DNA of 64,000 nt from NCBI RefSeq assembly GCF_005871185.1, contig NZ_SWKN01000006.1:970451-1034450 (forward strand), in the 5' to 3' direction. Position 1 is the first letter of the stretch. Every line of letters begins with the position of its first letter. Source of the stretch: Limnobacter alexandrii. GTDB lineage: Bacteria; Pseudomonadota; Gammaproteobacteria; Burkholderiales; Burkholderiaceae_B. The notes below the pieces were generated by a model that was not told the DNA's origin, ran no database searches, and saw only the letters and a list, made by a program, of their open reading frames with translations. The translations under genes and the position numbers were made by a program. Positions 35,047-43,915 of the stretch are shown here, piece after piece.

Positions 35047-35922
35047 ATGGACAGTCAGTTTCCCGCCGCATCGCCTGAAGATTCGAATTTCGGTGACAGC
35101 AAATTAGATCCGAATCAGGTCGTTCCCCTTTACCACCAAATTTACTTGATATTGCGCGAGCGCATTATTGAGGGCCATTACGACACCAAGCCTTTGCCCG
35201 GCGAATTGGTGCTGGCCGAGCAGTTCAATGTGTCCAGGGTTACCATGCGTCGCGCACTGCAAGATCTGGTCAAAGAGGGTTTGGTCGCAAGAGGGCGTGG
35301 CAAAGGTACATTTGTGAAGCCACGCACTGAATCACGTAACGCCTCGGTGGGCCAAAGCCAATTGCTCAGCGCCTCGGCCATGCGTTTGCAGGCCAGCGGT
35401 GATTCCTCCGATTTGCAGCTGATCACTTCCAAGCGTATTTTGCCGCCACCCGACATTGCCACGTTGCTGCATTTGCCCAGCGATGCGATTGTCGAAAAAC
35501 TGATTCGCATTCGTCAGCTGGACGGGCAGCCTGTGGCTCACCTGACCAGTTTCATTCCCCAGGATTTGTCCGGGCGCATTTGTCGTCGCCGCCTTCGTGA
35601 GTTTCCAATTCTGGTGCTGCTTGAAGAGGCTGGGGTGAAGGTGGCCAAAGCCCGCCAAACCATCTCGGCACGGCTGGCCGATGCCTCGGTGGCCTATGCT
35701 TTGGGTGTGCCGGTGGGTGCACCGTTGTTGGCTATTTCGCGGGTGGCTTACGATGAAAACGGCCGGCCCGTGCAAGTGCTCAAGGGCCTTTATCGCCCGG
35801 ATCGGTACGACTACCGCATCGAATTGTCGCGCAAGCAGGCCAAGGGTCAAAGTTCATGGCAGCACGTGAACGAAGTCGAGTTCGCATTCGAAATGCATCA
35901 GCAAGACCTCACTCACTTCTAA
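35047..35922 (+). CDS. GntR-family regulator with UTRA domain
   Basis: This 291-residue protein has an N-terminal winged helix (VVPLYHQIYLILRERIIEG, then LVLAEQFNVSRVTMRRALQ and GLVARGRGKGTFV) at about 24-95. A UTRA ligand domain follows at about 120-280, with PVAHLTSFIPQDL and GAPLLAISRVAYDENGRPV. This is the HutC subfamily, which senses small carboxylates, amino acids or sugars. Its place after tctCBA suggests that it regulates that transporter in response to the imported acid. Confidence 0.9.
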   Translation: MDSQFPAASPEDSNFGDSKLDPNQVVPLYHQIYLILRERIIEGHYDTKPLPGELVLAEQFNVSRVTMRRALQDLVKEGLVARGRGKGTFVKPRTESRNASVGQSQLLSASAMRLQASGDSSDLQLITSKRILPPPDIATLLHLPSDAIVEKLIRIRQLDGQPVAHLTSFIPQDLSGRICRRRLREFPILVLLEEAGVKVAKARQTISARLADASVAYALGVPVGAPLLAISRVAYDENGRPVQVLKGLYRPDRYDYRIELSRKQAKGQSSWQHVNEVEFAFEMHQQDLTHF

Positions 35923-35932
35923 AACAAACGCT

Positions 35933-36337
35933 TTACTTCAGCGGGTCCACTGGGCGTGAATTCCGGTTCTCGTCCACAGCCACATAAGTCACGTAGGCCT
36001 CGGTCACCTTGGCCACATCATCGGGTTTCAGGCGACGCTGGGCAAACACTTCCACATAAATTTGCATGGAAGTCCGGCCCACCTTCACCACTTCCGCATA
36101 AAAGCTGCACAAGTCGCCCACAAACACGGGCTCCTTGAAAATAAACTCGTTCACCGCCACCGTCACGATTCTGCCCTTGGCATGGGCTGTGGCAGGCACC
36201 GAGCCCGCCAAATCCACCTGCGCCATAATCCAGCCGCCAAATACGTCGCCTGACGCATTGGAGTCTTTGGGCATGGGTATCACCCGAATTACGGGTTCGC
36301 GGTCAACGGGTAGCAAAATTGGTTTGGATGTGCTCAT
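35933..36337 (-). CDS. YciA-like acyl-CoA thioesterase (hotdog fold)
   Basis: This 134-residue hotdog protein has DSNASGDVFGGWIMAQVDLA, GRIVTVAVNEFIFKEPVFVG and GRTSMQIYVEVFAQR. These are the segments of the YciA/acyl-CoA hydrolase group, with the aspartate of the substrate helix (about D42). It hydrolyses acyl-CoA thioesters in the cytoplasm. It is convergent with the GntR gene, 10 bases apart. Substrate range is unknown. Confidence 0.88.
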   Translation of the reverse strand: MSTSKPILLPVDREPVIRVIPMPKDSNASGDVFGGWIMAQVDLAGSVPATAHAKGRIVTVAVNEFIFKEPVFVGDLCSFYAEVVKVGRTSMQIYVEVFAQRRLKPDDVAKVTEAYVTYVAVDENRNSRPVDPLK

Positions 36338-36483
36338 GTGCAGGTGTTTTGTTGTTGGTTTGGGCCTCGATTGTAACGCCGAGCCACTAGAGTCTGCATT
36401 TCATTCTAGGTGTACGCTACCAACGCGAATTCGTGAAACCGACGATAATAGTGTTTTAGCGAGTCCATGAGTTTGGGGGAACA

Positions 36484-36885
36484 ATGCCAGCAGGTTGGGT
36501 AACAGTGTTGCAAATGGTGCCTTGGGGCGAGGTGATCAAAAATGCGCCGAAAGTGGCAGACGGTGCGGTCAAGCTGTGGAGCAGCGTGTCCAAGAAAAAG
36601 GTCTACGATGAAACAGGCAGCGAGATAAGCGATGTTATTTTGGCCAGCGACCCCGAGGCGGTCGAAAAACTGGAGTACCGCTTGCAGGCCGCCGAGCAAA
36701 CAATCACAGATTTGCAGGCCCAAGTGGTTCAGTCCGCAGAGGTTATCAAAGAATTGGCCAGCCAGAACACCCAACTGGTGGCCCAAATCGAGTCCAATCG
36801 CAAAGCGGTCACGGTACTCGGTGTTGCATTGGCGATTGCCCTGGTTGCGGGCGTGGTTCAGGCTGTTGTTTTGTTTGGCGCCTGA
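36484..36885 (+). CDS. Tail-anchored coiled-coil protein of unknown function
   Basis: This 133-residue protein has a short N-terminal amphipathic region (VLQMVPWGEVIKNAPKVADG), a coiled-coil from about 60 to 105 (heptad-rich, EYRLQAAEQTITDLQAQVVQ) and one C-terminal membrane helix at about 108-131. This gives a tail-anchored inner-membrane topology with a cytoplasmic coiled coil. ATG at 36484 follows GGGGGAA. I recognise no family. It is flanked by genes on the other strand and has its own transcription unit of one gene. Confidence 0.7.
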   Translation: MPAGWVTVLQMVPWGEVIKNAPKVADGAVKLWSSVSKKKVYDETGSEISDVILASDPEAVEKLEYRLQAAEQTITDLQAQVVQSAEVIKELASQNTQLVAQIESNRKAVTVLGVALAIALVAGVVQAVVLFGA

Positions 36886-36901
36886 CACCACGCGTCTTTA
36901 C

Positions 36902-37720
36902 TCAGGCTGACTTTTTTCCGCCGTGTTCGTCGTCCAGCGCATCTTTGGCCATTTTGTCGATCACGGCTGGCACAAAGGGCTTTAGCTTCAGGCCCAAACG
37001 TCCTTTGGCGGTCATTACCCACTCGCGTTTGCGTTCGGCCATCGCGTCCACAATTTCATTCACACATTGCTCAACACTCATTGCGCCTTTCTCACGAAGG
37101 CCGGAAACGCCAGCTCGCTCGCCCTGAGGGTTCAGGCCGTTGCGGCGAATTTCGGTGTCCACCACACCCGGGAAAATGGCACACACATCCACACCAGTGC
37201 CCATCAACTCAATGCGCAGTGCTTCCATAAAACCGCTCATTGCAAATTTGCTGGTGCAGTAAGTGGTACGGGCAGGCACGCCGGTTTTGCCGGCAAGGCT
37301 TGAAACACCGACGATCAACCCTTTGGATTTCTTGATGTGGGGCAGGGCTTTGTGCGTAATCCACACCATGCTCATCACGTTCACTCGGAACAGCCGCTCA
37401 AATGTACCCAAATCGGTGATGTCTTCAAACCAGGCGTGCATTGAAACACCCGCATTGTTCACAATCATGTCAATGCCGCCAAAGGCTTTCAGCGATTCTT
37501 CCACCAGGTTCTCGCATTGGGCCTGTTCCATCACGTCGCAGGCCACACAGTGCACCTGCCCGCCCGCGGCCTCAACCTGTTTGCCAACCTCCTGCAGCTT
37601 TTCAAGCCGGCGCGCTGCCAGCACCAGTTTGTTGCCCGGTGCCAGCTTGATGGCCAAAGCCGCGCCAATGCCCTCGGATGCGCCGGTAATTACAATCACT
37701 TTGTTCTGAATACTTGCCAT
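36902..37720 (-). CDS. SDR-family oxidoreductase
   Basis: This 272-residue short-chain dehydrogenase has the cofactor motif VIVITGASEGIGAALA (TGxxxGIG), NNAGVSM, the catalytic serine in VGVSSLAG and the YCTSK tetrad. The dinucleotide preference is not clear; an arginine pair after the second strand (AARRLEKL) suggests NADP. The C-terminal 40 residues extend past the core and are basic. ATG at 37720 follows AGGAG; the upstream open frame is not homologous. The substrate is unknown. Confidence 0.9.
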   Translation of the reverse strand: MASIQNKVIVITGASEGIGAALAIKLAPGNKLVLAARRLEKLQEVGKQVEAAGGQVHCVACDVMEQAQCENLVEESLKAFGGIDMIVNNAGVSMHAWFEDITDLGTFERLFRVNVMSMVWITHKALPHIKKSKGLIVGVSSLAGKTGVPARTTYCTSKFAMSGFMEALRIELMGTGVDVCAIFPGVVDTEIRRNGLNPQGERAGVSGLREKGAMSVEQCVNEIVDAMAERKREWVMTAKGRLGLKLKPFVPAVIDKMAKDALDDEHGGKKSA

Positions 37721-37815
37721 TTGCTTTTGTCTCCTGCTTGGTGTGCAATTCGTTTGGCAAGGCGGGTGGTAGCATTGCCCACATCGCCCATTATTTTTGT
37801 ACCGAGAAGTATCGC

Positions 37816-39654
37816 ATGCGCAGAACCGCACCGGTGGAATCCGCCCCACCAAGACCCCGAAAACGAAGCGACTGGGGCACCATCGCCCAGCTTTTGCCCT
37901 ACCTGTGGGAATACAAGTGGCGGGTTATTTTCGCCATTGCCTGCCTGGTGTTGGCCAAAGTGGCCAACATGGGCGTGCCCTTGGTACTCAAGGAAATCAT
38001 CGACGAGTTAACGCCGCTTTTGCAAAGCAATGCTTTGCTGGCTGCCGCCTCCATGCCGATTGTGCTGTTGGTGGCCTATGGCTTGCTGCGCCTGTCCACC
38101 ACGGTGTTCACCGAGCTGCGTGAATTTTTGTTCGCCCGGGTCACTCAAAATGCGGTCAGGGCCATTGCCATTCAGGTATTCGACTACCTGCATGCGCTGT
38201 CGCTGCGCTTTCACCTCAACCGGCAAACGGGTGGCGTTACCCGTGACATCGAGCGGGGTTCCCGGGCCATTTCAAGCCTGGTCAGCTATACCTTGTACAG
38301 CATCTTGCCCACGCTGATTGAAATTGTGTTGGTGGTTGGCTATTTGTTTATTAACTACGACATCTGGTTCTCGGCCATCACTGCGGTGGCGCTGACCTTG
38401 TACATTTTCTTCACCGTAAAAATTACCGAGTGGCGGCTGCATTTTCGCCGCACCATGAACGATCTTGACTCCAAAGCCAATGTGCGAGCGGTCGATTCTC
38501 TGATCAACTACGAAACTGTGAAGTACTTCGGCAATGAAACTTTCGAGTCCCAGCGCTACAACAAAAGCATGGCTGCATGGCAAGAGGCTGCCATTCGTTC
38601 ACAAAAATCCCTCACCCTGCTCAATACCGGTCAAAGCGCCATTATTGCCATCGCCGTTACCTTGGTGTTGTGGCGTGCCACCGCAGGTGTGCTAGACGGC
38701 TCCATGACCTTGGGCGATTTGGTGCTGGTGAATGCCTTCATGATTCAGTTGTATATTCCCCTGAATTTTTTGGGTGTCATTTACCGTGAAATCAAGCAGG
38801 CCCTGGCTGACATTGAACGCATGTTCGGCTTGATGGATGAAAACCTGGAAGTGAAAGACAAGCCAGGTGCCCCCGATTTGAAAGTGAATGGTGGCGCAAT
38901 CGAGTTTCGCAACGTGAACTTTGCCTACGACGAGCGCCGCATGGTGCTTAAAAACATGTCGTTCAGCGTACCTGCAGGCCACACCGTGGCGGTGGTGGGG
39001 CACAGCGGTGCGGGCAAGTCCACCCTGTCGCGCTTGCTGTATCGTTTTTACGAAGTCACCGATGGTGCAATTTTGATCGATGGTCAGGACATTCGCGATG
39101 TCGCACAAATTTCGCTGCGCAAAAACATTGGCATTGTTCCCCAGGACACAGTGCTGTTCAATGACACCATTGCCTACAACATTGCCTATGGCAGGCCCGA
39201 CGCCACGCAGGAAGAAATTGAAACTGCTGCCAAGGCGGCGCACATTCATGAATTCATCGTGAATCAGCCCGATGGTTACCGTACCCAGGTTGGGGAGCGT
39301 GGTTTGAAGCTTTCCGGCGGGGAAAAACAACGTGTGGCCATTGCCCGTACCATTCTGAAAAACCCGGCGATTCTCATTTTCGACGAGGCCACTTCGGCGC
39401 TAGACTCCAAGTCCGAGCGGGCCATTCAGCAAGAGCTGCAAATGTTGTCACGCAATCGCACCACCTTGATTATTGCCCACCGCTTAAGCACAGTGGTGCA
39501 TGCCAATCAGATCCTGGTGATTAATCAGGGTGAGGTGATCGAGAGTGGCAGCCATGAATCATTACTTGACAAAAATGGTGAATACGCCCGAATGTGGCTG
39601 ATTCAACAGCACAGTCAACCCAACGCGTCTGCCCATGGAAACCAAATGGCTTGA
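37816..39654 (+). CDS. Atm1/ABCB7-type ABC exporter
   Basis: This 612-residue half transporter has six membrane helices (about 40-330). The ATP-binding domain has Walker A GHSGAGKS, signature LSGGEKQRVAIARTILKNP, Walker B ILIFDEATSALD and an H-loop histidine in IIAHRLST. The NRQTGGVTRDIERG and YFGNETFE segments match the Atm1/ABCB7/HMT1 group, which exports glutathione-linked sulfur, iron-sulfur or heavy metal species. ATG at 37816 is chosen because the arginine/proline-rich leader is family-like. Its end overlaps the LysR gene by 20 bases. Confidence 0.92.
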   Translation: MRRTAPVESAPPRPRKRSDWGTIAQLLPYLWEYKWRVIFAIACLVLAKVANMGVPLVLKEIIDELTPLLQSNALLAAASMPIVLLVAYGLLRLSTTVFTELREFLFARVTQNAVRAIAIQVFDYLHALSLRFHLNRQTGGVTRDIERGSRAISSLVSYTLYSILPTLIEIVLVVGYLFINYDIWFSAITAVALTLYIFFTVKITEWRLHFRRTMNDLDSKANVRAVDSLINYETVKYFGNETFESQRYNKSMAAWQEAAIRSQKSLTLLNTGQSAIIAIAVTLVLWRATAGVLDGSMTLGDLVLVNAFMIQLYIPLNFLGVIYREIKQALADIERMFGLMDENLEVKDKPGAPDLKVNGGAIEFRNVNFAYDERRMVLKNMSFSVPAGHTVAVVGHSGAGKSTLSRLLYRFYEVTDGAILIDGQDIRDVAQISLRKNIGIVPQDTVLFNDTIAYNIAYGRPDATQEEIETAAKAAHIHEFIVNQPDGYRTQVGERGLKLSGGEKQRVAIARTILKNPAILIFDEATSALDSKSERAIQQELQMLSRNRTTLIIAHRLSTVVHANQILVINQGEVIESGSHESLLDKNGEYARMWLIQQHSQPNASAHGNQMA

Positions 39655-40546
39655 AGATTTCATCACACTGGCCCAAACCAAGAACTTCTCGAAAGCGGCA
39701 AACTTGCGGTGCGTAACCCAACCCGCTTTTTCCCGACGCATTCAGGCGCTGGAAGGGTGGCTGGGCTGTGAATTGATCGACCGGGGCTCTTATCCCACAC
39801 GGCTGAGCCCACAAGGCGAGGTGTTCTACGAACAGGCGCTCACCATGCTTGAGCAAATCCGCCAAGCCCGCACCATTGTTCGGGGTGGCAGCTTGCAAAG
39901 CCGCCAGCCAGTCAGAATCGTGGTGCCGCACACGCTGGCTTGCAGCAAGGCACCACACTGGGTGAGCAGCCTGAAAATCAAGCTGGCAGACCGCTTGCCC
40001 GACCTCAGCTTTCAGTTGACCGCCAGCAATGTGCACGATGCCGTGCTGTATTTCACCGATGGTGCCAGCGACTTTCTCGTGTGCTATCACCACAGCCGTG
40101 AGCCCATTGAGCTTGACCCCAGCAAGTTTGAGGTGCGGGTGTTGGGCACTGAGCAGTTTGCGCCCTACGGTGCAGTCAAGGCCGACGGCACCGCCATGTA
40201 TTCACTTGACCCACTTGCGCCACTGCCTGTGCCTTATCTGTCTTATTCCAAACACGCGTACCTGTCCAAAATGACAGACATTGCCATGGAAGCCGGTCCG
40301 CTTTTCCTGAAAAAGTCGCTGTTTGAAACCGACATGTCGGAAAGTTTGAAATCCATGTGTGAGGCTGGTCTCGGGGTTGCCTGGTTGCCAGAAAGCGCGG
40401 TCGTTGAGGGTTCCGGGCTGCGCAAAATTCCCGGACCCTATTCCACTGACATGGAAATTCGGCTGTACCGCCGTACTCACCGCCAAAGCGAGAATGCCAT
40501 GGCCCGTGAGCAGGTGGATTTGATCTGGCATTACTGGCCTGATTGA
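39635..40546 (+). CDS. LysR-family transcriptional regulator
   Basis: This 303-residue protein has the LysR winged helix (WLEDFITLAQTKNFSKAANL, then RRIQALEGWLGCELIDRG) and a two-lobed substrate domain. The HASKAPHW-like start and the CYHHSREPIELDPS region resemble the HypT/YjiE branch, known in E. coli as a hypochlorite-responsive regulator; this closeness is a judgement by eye. It begins inside the end of the ABC exporter gene, so it is likely translated from the same transcript. A short hairpin with T run follows. Confidence 0.87.
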   Translation: METKWLEDFITLAQTKNFSKAANLRCVTQPAFSRRIQALEGWLGCELIDRGSYPTRLSPQGEVFYEQALTMLEQIRQARTIVRGGSLQSRQPVRIVVPHTLACSKAPHWVSSLKIKLADRLPDLSFQLTASNVHDAVLYFTDGASDFLVCYHHSREPIELDPSKFEVRVLGTEQFAPYGAVKADGTAMYSLDPLAPLPVPYLSYSKHAYLSKMTDIAMEAGPLFLKKSLFETDMSESLKSMCEAGLGVAWLPESAVVEGSGLRKIPGPYSTDMEIRLYRRTHRQSENAMAREQVDLIWHYWPD

Positions 40547-40561
40547 TCCCTCGCTGTGGAT

Positions 40562-40582
40562 AACCCTTATTAGGGTTTCTTT
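40562..40582 (+). terminator. Short hairpin terminator after the LysR gene
   Basis: AACCCT (40562-40567) and AGGGTT (40572-40577) form a 6-bp stem with a 4-base loop, followed by a T-rich stretch. It is a modest terminator before aspA. Confidence 0.5.
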
Positions 40583-40682
40583 GGATATGCGAGAAATGCA
40601 TGGTTTAATGCTGATTAAGTATTGGAGTGCAGGGCACTAAAGATTTAGCATGGCCCACATTCGAAATTCGTCAGGGGATGAC

Positions 40683-42101
40683 ATGGTCAAGCAACACTCG
40701 GAGCATCGCGTGGAAAAAGATCTTCTCGGAGAGAAGAAAATTCCCGTGGAGGCTTATTGGGGTGTGCACACCAGCCGCGCTGTCGATAATTACCAAATCA
40801 CCGGATTCCCCCTCTACAATGCCCCCGAGTTGATCAATGCGCTGGCCGCTGTCAAATGGGCAGCCACCAAGGCCAACGCTGATCTCGACACTGTTCCCCA
40901 TGATTTGGCCAAAGCCATTACCCAGGCTTGCAAGGAAATTCGCACTGGCAAACTTCATGACCAGTTTGTGGTCGATGTGATTCAGGGCGGAGCTGGCACC
41001 TCAACGAACATGAATGCCAACGAAGTAATCGCCAACCGCGCCATTGAAATACTGGGCGGCAAGAAGGGTGATTACAAAATGGTTCATCCCATTGAACACG
41101 TGAATGCGTCGCAAAGCACGAACGACGTTTATCCAACCGCAGTAAAAATTGGTCTGATCAATGCCATCTCTGGCTTGCTGGTCGCCATGGAAGAACTGAA
41201 AGAGGCCTTTGGTGAAAAGGCCTTTGAATTCCGGAAAATCCTGAAAATTGGTCGCACGCAGCTGCAAGACGCTGTGCCCATGACCCTTGGGCAAGAGTTC
41301 GCAACCTTCTCGGTCATGTTGGGTGAAGACATGGCTCGCCTTCGAGAGGCCACCAGCCTGATTTCCGAGATCAACCTGGGTGCCACCGCAATCGGCACTG
41401 GTATCAACACCGATCCGGAATACGCAGCCCGGGCTCGTCATTACCTCGAAGAAATTACCCAGTTGGGTTTGGTCACTGCCGCAGATCTGGTCGAGGCCAC
41501 TCAGGACACTGGCTCATTTGTGCAGCTTTCAGGCGTGCTCAAGCGTGTGGCGGTGAAGCTGTCCAAAATGTGCAACGACTTGCGTTTGTTGTCCTCGGGC
41601 CCCCAGGCTGGCTTGAATGAAATTAACCTGCCGCCCCGTGCCGCTGGCTCGTCCATCATGCCGGGCAAGGTGAACCCGGTGATACCGGAAGTGGTGAATC
41701 AGGTGGCATTTGAAGTGATTGGAAACGATGTGACCGTGACCATGGCGGCCGAGGCAGGGCAACTGCAATTGAACGCGTTCGAGCCCATCATTGCATGGAG
41801 TCTTTTCAAGAGCATTTACCACTTAACAGCGGCCTGCAAAACCCTGACCAAAAATTGCGTATTAGGGATTACCGCAAATGAGTCACTTTTGCGTCAAAGG
41901 GTCGAGGAATCAGCCAGTTTGGCCACCTCACTGAACCCTTACATAGGCTATGATCAAGCATCTGAGATTGCAAAAACTGCATTGAAAACTGGCCGGAAGG
42001 TTTCCGAGCTTGTTCTCGAAAAAGGCTTACTGTCAGAGCAGCAGTTGAATGAAATTCTCAGGCCCGAGGTTCTTACCCGCCCTCGGAGAATAAAACTTTA
42101 A
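40683..42101 (+). CDS. aspA: Aspartate ammonia-lyase
   Basis: This 472-residue enzyme of the aspartase/fumarase superfamily turns aspartate into fumarate and ammonia. The GSSIMPGKVNPVIPEVVNQ signature loop carries the catalytic serine; HPIEHVNASQSTNDVYPTA and GRTQLQDAVPMTLGQEF are the other two conserved regions. The GKVNP pattern is shared with fumarase, but the C-terminal ELVLEKGLLSEQQLNEIL and overall match point to aspartase. ATG at 40683 follows AGGGG by 5 bases; an in-frame ATG at 40650 lacks a site. The downstream glutamate/aspartate importer supports the assignment. Confidence 0.93.
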   Translation: MVKQHSEHRVEKDLLGEKKIPVEAYWGVHTSRAVDNYQITGFPLYNAPELINALAAVKWAATKANADLDTVPHDLAKAITQACKEIRTGKLHDQFVVDVIQGGAGTSTNMNANEVIANRAIEILGGKKGDYKMVHPIEHVNASQSTNDVYPTAVKIGLINAISGLLVAMEELKEAFGEKAFEFRKILKIGRTQLQDAVPMTLGQEFATFSVMLGEDMARLREATSLISEINLGATAIGTGINTDPEYAARARHYLEEITQLGLVTAADLVEATQDTGSFVQLSGVLKRVAVKLSKMCNDLRLLSSGPQAGLNEINLPPRAAGSSIMPGKVNPVIPEVVNQVAFEVIGNDVTVTMAAEAGQLQLNAFEPIIAWSLFKSIYHLTAACKTLTKNCVLGITANESLLRQRVEESASLATSLNPYIGYDQASEIAKTALKTGRKVSELVLEKGLLSEQQLNEILRPEVLTRPRRIKL

Positions 42102-42108
42102 TACCGTC

Positions 42109-42123
42109 ACGAACCTGGTTCGT
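42109..42123. promoter_or_regulatory. 15-bp palindrome between aspA and gltI
   Basis: ACGAACC (42109-42115) and GGTTCGT (42117-42123) are perfect arms around one base. It lies 57 bases before gltI and could be an operator or a small hairpin. Confidence 0.4.
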
Positions 42124-42179
42124 AAGGCGTAGGGTGTGTGCACAGTTTGTGCTTAATTTTTTTCATTCAAGGAGCAAAA

Positions 42180-43079
42180 ATGAAAAGGAATCTCCTCGCA
42201 GCAGCGCTGGCCGTGGCCACTGTAGCCGCTGTTCAGCCCGCAGTTGCCCAAGATCTTACGGGTACTCTGAAAAAGATTTCCGAGACCAAAACGATTGTCG
42301 TTGGTTACCGTGAGTCCTCTGTTCCATTTTCATACCTGGACAACAACCAAAAGCCCATCGGCTACCACATGGACATGTGTAACAAGGTCGTTGATGCAGT
42401 CAAGGCCAAGTTGAAAATGCCAAACCTGAATGTGCAATTGCAGCCCGTCACTTCTGCAAACCGCATTCCTTTGCTGCAAAACGGCACCATTGACATGGAA
42501 TGCGGTTCAACAACCAACTCCGTGGCCCGTCAAGAGCAGGTTTCATTTGCCAACAGCACGTTCATTACCAGCGTGAAAGTGGTTGTGAAGAAAAGCAGTG
42601 GCATCAAGTCATTGGCAGATCTGGATGGTCAACCAATTGCCACCACTTCCGGTACTACTTCTGTTCAGCTGATCAAGCAAAACGAGAAGGGTGCGAACAT
42701 CAACTTCAAGGAAATTTACGGCAAGGACCACGCTGAAAGCTTCTTGTTGGTGGCCAACGACCGCGCCAAGGCTTTCGTGATGGACGACATCTTGATCGCA
42801 GGTTTGGTTGCGCAAAGCAAGAATCCTGACGAGTTCATGTTCCTGCCAGAAATTCTGCGTACAGAACCTTACGGCATCATGCTGCGCAAGGACGATCCAC
42901 AGTTCAAGGCTTTGCTCGACGAATCTGTCAACGGCATGATCAAGTCTGGTGAAGCTGAAAAGTTGTACACCAAGTGGTTCATGAACCCCATTCCACCGAA
43001 AAACGTGAATCTGAACTTCCCCATGTCTCCCCTGTTGAAGGAAGCATTCGCGAATCCAAACGACAAAGGCGTTAAATAA
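42180..43079 (+). CDS. gltI: Glutamate/aspartate-type ABC transporter binding protein
   Basis: This 299-residue periplasmic protein has a signal peptide (1-24, ending AVAQ). It matches the GltI family: VVGYRESSVPFSYLDNNQKP near the start of the mature chain, DMECGSTTNSVARQEQ, and MLRKDDPQFKALLDESV. It binds acidic amino acids for the GltJKL permease. ATG at 42180 follows AAGGAG. It lies 79 bases after aspA and a strong hairpin separates it from gltJ, which would let the binding protein be made in excess. Confidence 0.92.
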   Translation: MKRNLLAAALAVATVAAVQPAVAQDLTGTLKKISETKTIVVGYRESSVPFSYLDNNQKPIGYHMDMCNKVVDAVKAKLKMPNLNVQLQPVTSANRIPLLQNGTIDMECGSTTNSVARQEQVSFANSTFITSVKVVVKKSSGIKSLADLDGQPIATTSGTTSVQLIKQNEKGANINFKEIYGKDHAESFLLVANDRAKAFVMDDILIAGLVAQSKNPDEFMFLPEILRTEPYGIMLRKDDPQFKALLDESVNGMIKSGEAEKLYTKWFMNPIPPKNVNLNFPMSPLLKEAFANPNDKGVK

Positions 43080-43098
43080 CCAGCCCTAGTCAGTCACG

Positions 43099-43135
43099 GG
43101 CCGGCTGTGCGTTTTCAACGTAAGCCGGCCTTTTA
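43099..43135 (+). terminator. Intergenic terminator/attenuator between gltI and gltJ
   Basis: GGCCGGCT (43099-43106) and AGCCGGCC (43123-43130) form an 8-bp GC-rich stem followed by TTTTA. Partial termination here would lower permease relative to binding protein expression. Confidence 0.8.
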
Positions 43136-43174
43136 TATGTATTGGCCGAGAATATTGACTCGGGAGTATCCAAA

Positions 43175-43915
43175 ATGAATAGCGACCTGAATTGGCTGTT
43201 GTTTTTTCAGCCGATCGTGGAAGGTGAAACCCTGGTGTGGTGGGAAATGCTGTTTTCCGGCCTGCTATGGACCCTTGCCACTTCTGCAGTTGCGGGCGTC
43301 ATCGCCTTCACTGTGGGCTCATTGATGGGTGTGTTGCGTACAACGTCCAGCAAGCCATTGGCTTTTCTGGGCAATACGTATGTGGAAATTTTCCGCAACA
43401 TTCCACTCATCGTACAGTTTTTTCTCTGGTATTTTGTGGTGCCAGAATTCATCCCGGCCCTGAAAGAATGGTCGATTGAGCAAGACCCCACTTTCGTACA
43501 GTTCCTGGCGTCCGTGGTTTGCCTTGGTTTGTTTACTGCGTCCCGGGTGGCCGAGCAGGTCAAATCGGGTATTTTGTCACTGTCGCGCGGGCAACGCGCT
43601 GCGGGTTATGCCTTGGGCTTGACCGAAGGTCAAACCTATCGCTTTGTGCTGCTGCCCATGGCGTATCGAATCATTGTTCCGCCCATGACCTCAGAGGCGA
43701 TGAACCTGATCAAGAACTCGTCAGTGGCACTGACAATCGGCCTGACCGAACTCACTTTCCGAACCCGAGAAATGGGCGAAGTCACCTTTGCATTCTTTGA
43801 GGCTTACATCGCGGCCACTGTGTTGTATGTGATCGTGGCAATGACCGTAAACAGGGTCATGGCATTGGTTGAGCGCCGCACTGCTGTGCCCGGCTACATC
43901 ACGGGGGGCAAATAA
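43175..43915 (+). CDS. gltJ: Amino acid ABC transporter permease
   Basis: This 246-residue inner-membrane permease has about five membrane segments. The HisM-type coupling motif is LSRGQRAAGYALGLTEGQTY, and FRNIPLIVQFFLWYFVVPE is typical of GltJ. It pairs with GltK as the two halves of the channel. ATG at 43175 follows GGGAG; a slightly longer start at 43142 is possible but begins inside the hairpin tail. Its stop overlaps gltK by one base. Confidence 0.91.
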   Translation: MNSDLNWLLFFQPIVEGETLVWWEMLFSGLLWTLATSAVAGVIAFTVGSLMGVLRTTSSKPLAFLGNTYVEIFRNIPLIVQFFLWYFVVPEFIPALKEWSIEQDPTFVQFLASVVCLGLFTASRVAEQVKSGILSLSRGQRAAGYALGLTEGQTYRFVLLPMAYRIIVPPMTSEAMNLIKNSSVALTIGLTELTFRTREMGEVTFAFFEAYIAATVLYVIVAMTVNRVMALVERRTAVPGYITGGK

